From Rickettsiales bacterium (GTDB taxonomy: Bacteria; Pseudomonadota; Alphaproteobacteria; Methylaequorales; Methylaequoraceae): DNA of 6,451 bases. Shown here piece after piece: positions 1 to 5,411 of this stretch. The notes under the pieces were generated by a model. That model was given only the letters and a program-made list of their open reading frames with translations, ran no database searches and had not been told where the DNA came from. The position numbers and the translations under genes are program-made. The stretch is from positions 1-6,451 of the forward strand of contig PAYV01000026.1 in the NCBI GenBank assembly GCA_002715305.1, read 5' to 3'. Each line of letters opens with the position of its first letter. The first letter of the stretch is position 1.

Positions 1-657
1 TTCGATAATGCTATCTTAGAAAAAGTTGAAAATCTGAGTATGTTGAAACTTAATCTAATTTGGAAAGATTTAGGCACTTGGCAGTCTTTAACTAATCAGT
101 CAAATAACGATAATGTTTCTCTTGAAGATGATTCATTTATTTACAATAATTCAAATAATACTAGTGTAATAAGTGACAGAAGAAACACAATCGTAAACGA
201 TATTTCTGATGCTATAGTTGTTTCATATAAAGAATCTCTTTATATAAGCTCAAAAAAAAAATCAAACAAAATCAAAGAAATTTTATCAGAAAAGAAACAT
301 AAAAGTATTTCTGAATATCAGAGTTTATTTTATAAACCCTGGGGTCATTATGAAGTTTTCTCTAGATCAAAAAATTATTTACTTAAAAAAATTAGTATAA
401 AACCAAATTGCAGATTGTCATTACAGAAGCATCAATATAGATCTGAACATTGGGTTGTTGTAAAAGGAAAGGCAAAAGTCACCATTGGCAGTAAAGAAAA
501 TATTTTAAAAGAAAACCAATCTACGTTTATTCCTATTGGACTTAAACATTGTATAGAAAATATTGGTAAAGATTATCTTGAGATCATTGAAGTTCAAATG
601 GGGAGTATTTTGTCAGAAGATGATATTGTACGTCTGGATGATCCATATAAGAGGTAA
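1..657 (+). CDS. manC: Mannose-1-phosphate guanylyltransferase / mannose-6-phosphate isomerase, C-terminal part (cut by left edge)
   Basis: The reading frame is open from base 1, so the gene begins outside the window. 218 codons remain; the ATG at 40 is internal. The first residues (FDNAILEKVENLSM, then WKDLGTWQSL) match the end of the nucleotidyltransferase domain of the ManC/AlgA family, whose usual form there is SIDYAIMEK...W.DVGSW. A short beta-helix-like linker follows (about residues 35-85), then a type II phosphomannose isomerase cupin from about residue 108: YKPWGHYEVF, LSLQKHQYRSEHWVVV, ENQSTFIPIGLKHCIEN and a closing EDDIVRLDDPYKR. Q142, H144, E149 and H183 (fragment numbering) are the likely metal-site residues. 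Family members interconvert fructose-6-phosphate and mannose-6-phosphate and make GDP-mannose from mannose-1-phosphate, in the cytoplasm, for surface polysaccharide. Only the isomerase half can be judged here. The linker is more diverged than usual but intact. The gene is convergent with egtE, with a 9-base gap and no evident terminator. Confidence 0.93.
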   Translation, partial: FDNAILEKVENLSMLKLNLIWKDLGTWQSLTNQSNNDNVSLEDDSFIYNNSNNTSVISDRRNTIVNDISDAIVVSYKESLYISSKKKSNKIKEILSEKKHKSISEYQSLFYKPWGHYEVFSRSKNYLLKKISIKPNCRLSLQKHQYRSEHWVVVKGKAKVTIGSKENILKENQSTFIPIGLKHCIENIGKDYLEIIEVQMGSILSEDDIVRLDDPYKR

Positions 658-666
658 TTAATTTTC

Positions 667-1797
667 TTAGGAGGATTTGGCTAGATCTTTTAAAACATCA
701 ACAAGATAATCAATTTCTTTTCGGGTATTATAATAGTGAAATGAGATTCTAAGTAATTTTTTTAAATTCATTTTTTTAAAATGATGATAGGAGGTTGAAC
801 TAGTACTAATTGATGTCAAAATATTTTTTTTTAACAAATATTTATAAATATTTTCAACTGATTTTTTTTTCATAGAAATTGTGTTGATTCCGGATATTAA
901 AAGAGGATTTTCATAAACTTTCATATTGTCGATATTCTTTATTTTTTTTCTAAAGTAAATACTTAGATTTTTTATTTTTTTTTCAATATTTTTGATTCCT
1001 AATTTATTTAAATAAGATAATGATTCAGATAAACCAATAATTAAAGCCGGAGAAAATTCAAATGTCTCAAATAAATTTTTTTTATATAAAATAGTATTCA
1101 TTTTTTTTAGAACACAACTTTTTGAATCAAAAATTGAAGGCTGAATATTTTTTTTAACTGAATCTTTTACGTATATAAATCCAGTTCCTCTGGGTCCTCT
1201 TAAATATTTTCTTCCTGATCCAACCATAACGTCACATTTAATTCTTTTTACATCAATTTTTATATGTCCAATAGATTGACAGGCATCTAATATGAAAATT
1301 ATTTCTTTATTTAATTTTTTTGAGAATTTACATATTTCTTCAACGTTTTGAATATTTCCAGATTGTGAGGCTATGTGGCATACAGAAATTATTTTTGTTT
1401 TTTTATCAATATTTTTTTTTAGATTTGAGAAACATATTCTTCCTTCCTCATCAAGTTCTGAGACTCTAATTTCCACATTTTTTTTTTTTAATAAAGATAA
1501 AAAATTATTTCCATACTCATTTTCAAAGATAATAATGTTATCTCCTTTTTCTAGATTGACTGAATCAAAAAAAAAATTCCATCCATATGTTGAACTAGGG
1601 ACAAATGAAATTTCAGATTGATGACAATTAATTAAGGAGGATAAATTTTTATAAAAATTTACTATATATTTCTTATTCTTTTCTGCTGCATAATAACCAC
1701 CTAAGAGGAACTCTTCATCTAAATATGCTTTAACTCTATTTATAACGAATTCTGGATTTTTGCTTGCACCAGCATTATTAAAATTTATATATTTCAA
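667..1797 (-). CDS. egtE: Ergothioneine biosynthesis PLP-dependent C-S lyase EgtE (class V aminotransferase fold)
   Basis: This protein of about 376 residues has the class V aminotransferase/cysteine desulfurase fold. Visible motifs, numbered from the longest possible start at 1827, are INFNNAG near the N terminus (14-20), SSTYGWN (78-84, cofactor phosphate region), SVCHIASQSG (148-157), the PLP aspartate in ILDACQSIGH (D181), and GSGRKYLRGPRGTGF (203-217), whose K207 should form the Schiff base. As third gene after egtB and egtD it is assigned to the last step, cleavage of hercynylcysteine sulfoxide to ergothioneine. The function rests on this context, because the fold alone would also fit epimerases or desulfurases. 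There is no ATG at the 5' end. TTG codons lie at 1827, 1818 and 1797. I chose 1797 because it overlaps the egtD stop as TTGA, a typical translational coupling arrangement, and starts just before the conserved YINFNNAG. The longest form (386 aa) would overlap egtD by 34 bases. The coding strand has a run of 12 A at 1489-1478. Confidence 0.88.
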   Translation of the reverse strand: MKYINFNNAGASKNPEFVINRVKAYLDEEFLLGGYYAAEKNKKYIVNFYKNLSSLINCHQSEISFVPSSTYGWNFFFDSVNLEKGDNIIIFENEYGNNFLSLLKKKNVEIRVSELDEEGRICFSNLKKNIDKKTKIISVCHIASQSGNIQNVEEICKFSKKLNKEIIFILDACQSIGHIKIDVKRIKCDVMVGSGRKYLRGPRGTGFIYVKDSVKKNIQPSIFDSKSCVLKKMNTILYKKNLFETFEFSPALIIGLSESLSYLNKLGIKNIEKKIKNLSIYFRKKIKNIDNMKVYENPLLISGINTISMKKKSVENIYKYLLKKNILTSISTSSTSYHHFKKMNLKKLLRISFHYYNTRKEIDYLVDVLKDLAKSS

Positions 1798-2762
1798 TTT
1801 TTTTTTATTTTTAAACAAAAAACACAAAAAAATTCTTTTTCATCAGTCAAAGTTTCTACTAATTCATACCCTGATGATATAGCAATATCTACAAAGTCAT
1901 TAATAGAGTATTTATAAGAACTTTCTGTGTGAATTGTTTCACCCTTGTTGAAAACTATTTTTTGTCCCATTAATTTTACGGTATGAAATTTTTTACTTTT
2001 TAGATGCATTTCAACTCTATTTTTCTTTTTATTATAAAATGCATTATGTTCGAAGTTCTCAACGTTAAAACTTGCTCCACATATTTTATTAATATTATTT
2101 AAAACATTTTTATTAAATTTTGCTGTTATACCGCTAGAGTCATTATACGCTTTTTCAATAACGCTTATTTTTTTTTTTAGATCGACACCTACTACTAGAT
2201 AATTCTTTGGCCCTAGAATTTTAGCTATGTTTTTAAGTAATATTTTTGCTTGGATAGGAAGAAAATTACCAATTGTGGAACCTGGAAAGAATCCTATTTT
2301 ATTTTTATTATGTTTAAATATATAATCTAATGATTTAAATGAATTAAAATCAGCACAGATTGCTGTTACCTTCATGTGCGGATTCTTTTTTGCAAAATCA
2401 AATGCATTTTTCTCTAAATGCTTTTTACTTATATCTATAGGGATATATTCAGTTGGATTGTTTAAAGCGTCCAAAAACTTTTTAATTTTAACATTAGAAC
2501 CACTTCCAAATTCGACAACAACTGAGCTTTCTGGAAGACTTTTCTTTAAAGTTTTTTTTTCCTTCTCCAGTATTTCAAGTTCAGTTTTGGTTGGATAGTA
2601 TTCGTTTAAAGTTGTAATTTTATCAAATAGCTCAGAACCTTTTTTGTCATAAAAAAATTTTGGATTGATTACCTTTTGATTGCTATTTTGCAATCCATCT
2701 AATACTTCTGAATTATCATATTCTTGTTCTGTATCAAAATTTAATAAATTAAAATTTAACAT
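1794..2762 (-). CDS. egtD: L-histidine N-alpha-methyltransferase EgtD
   Basis: This is a 322-residue protein, the usual EgtD length. It transfers three methyl groups from S-adenosylmethionine to the alpha-amino group of histidine, making hercynine, the first committed step to ergothioneine. Family signatures are present in order: NEYYPTKTE (53-61, with the substrate-binding tyrosine region), VVEFGSGSN (82-90, SAM-binding glycine motif), YIPIDIS (106-112, acidic residue for the SAM ribose), GFFPGSTIGNF (157-167), AYNDSSGITAKFNKNVL (205-221), and HTESSYKYS (278-286). The last contains the Glu and Ser (E280, S282) that correspond to imidazole-binding residues of mycobacterial EgtD. The ATG at 2762 is 3 bases after the egtB stop, and no Shine-Dalgarno is seen. 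The gene is therefore probably translated from a shared egtB-egtD-egtE transcript. Its TGA stop at 1796-1794 overlaps the proposed TTG start of egtE. Nothing is truncated, and the key residues are retained despite the Lys/Asn-rich composition. Confidence 0.96.
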   Translation of the reverse strand: MLNFNLLNFDTEQEYDNSEVLDGLQNSNQKVINPKFFYDKKGSELFDKITTLNEYYPTKTELEILEKEKKTLKKSLPESSVVVEFGSGSNVKIKKFLDALNNPTEYIPIDISKKHLEKNAFDFAKKNPHMKVTAICADFNSFKSLDYIFKHNKNKIGFFPGSTIGNFLPIQAKILLKNIAKILGPKNYLVVGVDLKKKISVIEKAYNDSSGITAKFNKNVLNNINKICGASFNVENFEHNAFYNKKKNRVEMHLKSKKFHTVKLMGQKIVFNKGETIHTESSYKYSINDFVDIAISSGYELVETLTDEKEFFCVFCLKIKKN

Positions 2763-2765
2763 GAT

Positions 2766-4001
2766 TTAGATGCTTGTAGCTAGTCTGAGTCCACAAAAAT
2801 GCCATCTATCTTTGGGATAGTAAAAATTTCTATAAGATGATCTCACATGATTCTTTGGAGTTGAATGTGACCCACCTTTTAAAACAAATTGATTACACAT
2901 AAACTTCGAATTATATTCTGTTAATTTATTTTTGTAAGGTTTATAATTTTTATATGGTAAATAATTACTTTGTGTCCAGACCCAAAGATTTCCATACGAC
3001 ATCAAATAATCTTCTGGAATTTCGTGAAAATTTTTATTTTCAAAAAAATTTCCAGACTTTTTTGAATTTTTGAGAAAAAACTCCATCTCTATTTCAGTTG
3101 GTAAACGTTGTTTCATAAATCTTGCAAATGCATCAGCTTCGTAAAAACTTATATGAGAGACTGGACTATTTTCATTTATTTTTGTAATACCATTAAGTGA
3201 AAATTGATGATCATTATCTATCCAATACATTGGTTTATCGATATTATTAGCCTTAATATAGTCCCATCCATCTGACAACCAGAATCTATGATCATTGTAA
3301 CCATCATTTTTGATAAAATCATTCCATTTTTTATTAGTTATAAGTGGTGAAATTTGAAAAGGCTCAATCAAAGTTTTTGAGCTTGGCAATTCGTTATCAA
3401 AACAAAAATTACCTCCTTGATATCCTAGCATAAAAAAATCTTTTTTTTTTAATCTGAAATTTATTGCAGTTTTAAAATTGGTTTTACTTTCTTTTTTATT
3501 TATTAATCTAGGCATTAGTGGATTATTATAAAAAATATTTTTTATATCCATAAGTATTAATTCTTGATGCTGTTGTTCGTGATTAATTCCAAGCTGAATA
3601 AGAAATCTAAAATTACTTTCTTTTTTTATTGAAAGAAGATTTATAATTTTTTCATCGACATATTCTCTATACTTAAAAACATCTTTGATCAACGGTCTGT
3701 TAAGCAACCCTCTTTTTTGCTTAGGATTAAATTTACCTACAGTATTATAATAAGAATTAAATACGTAACTAAATGATTCATTATAAGGTTTAAAGTTTTG
3801 GGTGAATGGCTTAATAATAAATTCTTCAAAAAACCAGGTAGTATGAGCTAAATGCCATTTTATTGGACTTACAAAGTTTTCTGATTGAAGAACCATATCT
3901 TCTGGTTCTAAATCTTCAACGATAGTAACAGTAGCTTTTCTAGTTTCTATAAAATAGTTTTCTAATGAAACCTTTTGAAAACTTTCAGACAAATCATCCA
4001 T
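2766..4001 (-). CDS. egtB: Hercynine oxygenase / sulfoxide synthase EgtB (DinB + FGE-sulfatase domains)
   Basis: A 411-residue non-heme Fe(II) enzyme. EgtB uses O2 to couple hercynine to a cysteine-type thiol and form the sulfoxide precursor of ergothioneine. The N-terminal DinB-like four-helix domain (about 10-160) carries WHLAHTTWFFEEF (49-61) and INHEQQHQELIL (139-150). By comparison with the mycobacterial enzyme, H53, H141 and H145 should be the three-histidine iron ligands. The C-terminal formylglycine-generating-enzyme-like domain (about 185-411) shows GGNFCFDNE, WNDFIKNDGY, PVSHISFYEADAFARFMKQRLPTE (spanning 280-303), NLWVWTQSNY, and the ending VLKGGSHST...RSSYRNFYYPKDRW...GLRLA. The FNSYYNTVG segment (81-89) resembles the paired tyrosines Y93/Y94 described in the cysteine-using EgtB of Chloracidobacterium. 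With no egtA or egtC in the window, cysteine use is a reasonable inference. The gene heads the operon; its ATG lies at the predicted transcription start. An OvoA identity is unlikely because there is no fused methyltransferase domain and EgtD is encoded next door. Confidence 0.95.
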   Translation of the reverse strand: MDDLSESFQKVSLENYFIETRKATVTIVEDLEPEDMVLQSENFVSPIKWHLAHTTWFFEEFIIKPFTQNFKPYNESFSYVFNSYYNTVGKFNPKQKRGLLNRPLIKDVFKYREYVDEKIINLLSIKKESNFRFLIQLGINHEQQHQELILMDIKNIFYNNPLMPRLINKKESKTNFKTAINFRLKKKDFFMLGYQGGNFCFDNELPSSKTLIEPFQISPLITNKKWNDFIKNDGYNDHRFWLSDGWDYIKANNIDKPMYWIDNDHQFSLNGITKINENSPVSHISFYEADAFARFMKQRLPTEIEMEFFLKNSKKSGNFFENKNFHEIPEDYLMSYGNLWVWTQSNYLPYKNYKPYKNKLTEYNSKFMCNQFVLKGGSHSTPKNHVRSSYRNFYYPKDRWHFCGLRLATSI

Positions 4002-4036
4002 AGAATAATTATTAAAGAAAATTAATTTGTAGTCAA
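4002..4036 (-). promoter_or_regulatory. Predicted sigma-70-type promoter of egtBDE, giving a leaderless or near-leaderless mRNA
   Basis: Read on the minus strand, TTGACT (4036-4031, 5 of 6 match to the -35 consensus) is followed by a 17-base spacer and AATAAT (4013-4008, 5 of 6 match to the -10 consensus). Only six bases (TATTCT) then precede the egtB ATG at 4001. The normal -10 to start distance puts +1 at or next to the A of the ATG. No Shine-Dalgarno is present, which agrees with leaderless initiation. The prediction is by eye in very AT-rich DNA, where -10-like hexamers are common. The near-consensus -35 at ideal spacing is the stronger part of the evidence. Confidence 0.6.
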
Positions 4037-4044
4037 ATTATTAG

Positions 4045-4068
4045 AAATATTAATACAAATTAATATTT
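4045..4068. promoter_or_regulatory. Inverted repeat upstream of the egtB promoter (possible regulator site)
   Basis: Two perfect 10-base arms, AAATATTAAT (4045-4054) and ATTAATATTT (4059-4068), flank an ACAA spacer. The repeat starts 9 bases upstream of the predicted egtB -35 and is centred near -55 relative to the predicted start, a position used by activators. A perfect 14-base palindrome, TTATTTTAAAATAA, lies a little further away at 4081-4094. Both consist almost wholly of A and T, so chance is a serious alternative. Confidence 0.25.
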
Positions 4069-4122
4069 TTAAATTATTTTTTATTTTAAAATAATATAAA
4101 AAAGTGTTTAATTTTTTGTTCT

Positions 4123-4138
4123 TTAGAATATATTCTAA
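4123..4138. promoter_or_regulatory. Perfect 16-base palindrome in the tRNA-Leu/dsbA promoter region (candidate operator)
   Basis: TTAGAATATATTCTAA is a perfect dyad with no spacer, ending 15 bases before the mature 5' end of tRNA-Leu. TATTCT within it (4131-4136) could serve as a -10 box for the tRNA, and an alternative pair is TTGTTC (4116-4121) with TTTTAT (4139-4144). It could therefore be an operator over the plus-strand promoter or simply part of an AT-rich promoter. It contains a G/C pair in each arm, which makes it somewhat less trivial than the neighbouring dyads. Confidence 0.3.
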
Positions 4139-4153
4139 TTTTATGTCAATACT

Positions 4154-4242
4154 GCGAGCGTGCTGAAATTGGTAAACAGACAGGACTTAAAATCCTGCGG
4201 GTGGTAACACCCTTGTGGGTTCAAGTCCCACCGCTCGCACCA
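4154..4242 (+). tRNA. tRNA-Leu (anticodon UAA)
   Basis: A complete class II tRNA folds by eye. The acceptor stem GCGAGCG (4154-4160) pairs with CGCTCGC (4232-4238). The D stem is CTG/CAG, with GG at 4171-4172 in the loop. The anticodon stem CAGGA/TCCTG encloses the loop CTTAAAA, placing TAA at 4188-4190. A long variable arm GGGTG-GTAA-CACCC is typical of leucine tRNAs, and the T arm is GTGGG-TTCAAGT-CCCAC. Discriminator A4239 is correct for leucine, and CCA (4240-4242) is encoded. It reads UUA, which is expected to be the dominant leucine codon at this base composition. No terminator separates it from the dsbA-like gene 17 bases downstream, so read-through is possible. Confidence 0.98.
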
Positions 4243-4259
4243 ATTAGTGATTTTCAGAT

Positions 4260-4946
4260 ATGAAATATTTAGCTTTATTTATTCTTTTTTTTGCACCATT
4301 AATCTTTTCTAATGAACTAGAGAAGAAATTTGAAAATTTTATTCTTAATAATCCTGAAATTATTTTAAAATCGTTGGAAAAATATGAGCAAGAAAAAATT
4401 GAAGAAATTGAAATTGAAAATAAAAAAAAAATTTCGGAATCAAGGGAACTTATTATAAGTTCAAAAAATGGTTTGTATTTAGGAAACCCCAATGGAAAAA
4501 AGGTAATTGTCGAGTTTTTTGATTATAACTGTTCATATTGTAAAAAAGCTCATGAGGATATAAAAAAACTTTTAAAAGACCAAGATGTAAAAATAATTTT
4601 TAAAAATTTTCCAATATTATCTGAACGTTCAGTTGAATTAGCAAAATTAGCAATTGTAGTTGGAAAATTAGACAATAAAAAATTTAATAGTTTTCATGAA
4701 TTTATTTTTACTAATAAAAAACCACCATCAGATAAACAAATTTCAAAATTTCTTTTAAGTTTAGATTTAAATTATGATAAATTAAAAAATTTATTAAACG
4801 ATGATGATGTAATTAAAGATCTAGAAAAGGATATAAATTTAGCCAAAGATTTAAAACTTAGGGGTACTCCAGCGTTTATTATAGAAGATGAAATACTTTT
4901 TGGTTACGTTGGATATGAAGAACTCGAATTAAAACTATTAAATTAA
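4260..4946 (+). CDS. DsbA-family periplasmic thiol:disulfide interchange protein
   Basis: A 228-residue protein. It starts with a short signal peptide (MKYLALFILFFAPLIFS, probable cleavage near residues 17-18), which places the mature protein in the periplasm. Residues about 20-50 (FENFILNNPEIILKSLEKYEQEK) resemble the helical ScsC/Com1-type N-terminal segment that mediates oligomerisation in some relatives. The thioredoxin-like domain follows: VEFFDYNCSYCKK (84-96) with the redox pair C91-S-Y-C94, and RGTPAFIIED (201-210) with the cis-proline P204. Family members introduce or shuffle disulfides in exported proteins. Whether this one is an oxidase (DsbA) or an isomerase (ScsC/DsbC-like) cannot be decided from the sequence alone. 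The ATG at 4260 is the only start giving the signal peptide and has no Shine-Dalgarno. The TAA stop overlaps the stop of the convergent metalloprotease gene. Confidence 0.92.
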   Translation: MKYLALFILFFAPLIFSNELEKKFENFILNNPEIILKSLEKYEQEKIEEIEIENKKKISESRELIISSKNGLYLGNPNGKKVIVEFFDYNCSYCKKAHEDIKKLLKDQDVKIIFKNFPILSERSVELAKLAIVVGKLDNKKFNSFHEFIFTNKKPPSDKQISKFLLSLDLNYDKLKNLLNDDDVIKDLEKDINLAKDLKLRGTPAFIIEDEILFGYVGYEELELKLLN

Positions 4947-5389
4947 CAATAAAGATTGTTTTTAGATTGTGTTTTAAATTTTGCTGCAAATCCATTACTG
5001 TAAAGTATTTTTTTCCCAAATTGACTTAAGTATATGTTGTGATTGACTAAAGCTTCCATTTCTCTCATATGTTTTTTAGTCTTATCATCGTTTTCAGAAA
5101 ATCTATTTTGTTCTTCTTGTAAAACGTGAATTATTTCATGCAACAAAATCCCTCTGTCGCAAACATTGTTATTTGGATCAAGTTTATCAGAAAGGTAGAT
5201 TTTATACTTTGGTTCTAAAGGTGTATAGGCTAGAATTTCACAATCTCTTCCACAAGCTAGTTTTGAAAGTTCGGTTTGCTTCATAAATTCAACATTGATA
5301 TCTTTTTGTGGACTAGTGTAATTTGAATTACTTGTTATCCACAAAAGTAATGCTAGTATTAACTCATTAATATTACCAAATTTTTCCAT
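4943..5389 (-). CDS. Small putative exported zinc metalloprotease with HExxH motif (DUF6647-like)
   Basis: A 148-residue protein. A hydrophobic stretch near the N terminus (about 8-20, INELILALLLWIT) looks like a signal peptide or membrane anchor. GILLHEIIHVLQ (80-91) contains the zinc-binding HExxH (H84, E85, H88). REMEALVNHNIYL (109-121) lies about 22 residues further on and could supply the third ligand, E112 or E110, as in gluzincin-type proteases. Four cysteines (C46, C50, C77, C148) are unusual for such a small protein and suggest a disulfide if it is exported. The layout recalls small uncharacterised alphaproteobacterial proteins grouped as DUF6647, but I recognise it by motif only and the substrate is unknown. 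It is convergent with the dsbA-like gene (stops overlap by 4 bases) and divergent from pip. The ATG at 5389 is needed to keep the hydrophobic segment. Confidence 0.78.
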   Translation of the reverse strand: MEKFGNINELILALLLWITSNSNYTSPQKDINVEFMKQTELSKLACGRDCEILAYTPLEPKYKIYLSDKLDPNNNVCDRGILLHEIIHVLQEEQNRFSENDDKTKKHMREMEALVNHNIYLSQFGKKILYSNGFAAKFKTQSKNNLYC

Positions 5390-5411
5390 ATTGTTAATGT
5401 AGTTAAATAAA

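Noticed and set aside
669..674. AGGAGG on the plus strand, a perfect Shine-Dalgarno match
   Set aside because: It is the complement of two serine TCC codons at the end of egtE, and the reading frames just downstream contain no credible gene start on the plus strand.
1373..1621. An 82-codon open frame on the plus strand opposite egtE
   Set aside because: It is antisense to well-conserved egtE motifs, and its Phe/Ser-rich content is the expected mirror of Lys-rich coding DNA.
2374..2598. A 74-codon plus-strand open frame opposite egtD
   Set aside because: It lies wholly inside egtD, whose SAM-binding motif region explains the sequence, and has no recognisable features.
2766..4001. Ovothiol synthase OvoA or selenoneine enzyme SenA instead of EgtB
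   Set aside because: OvoA normally carries a fused C-terminal methyltransferase, absent here. No SenB/SenC-like neighbours are present, while a clear EgtD is encoded immediately downstream.
4154..4242. tRNA-Leu as an integration site for a mobile element
   Set aside because: No integrase, no direct repeat of the tRNA 3' end and no foreign-looking composition was found in the window.
4244..4492. An 82-codon minus-strand open frame opposite the dsbA-like gene
   Set aside because: It is antisense to the signal peptide and N-terminal helix of a recognisable gene, and its Phe/Ser/Ile-rich content is typical of a shadow frame.
4926..4970. Intrinsic terminator between the convergent dsbA-like and metalloprotease genes
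   Set aside because: The stop codons overlap and no GC-rich hairpin with a T tract is visible. The T runs here are coding.
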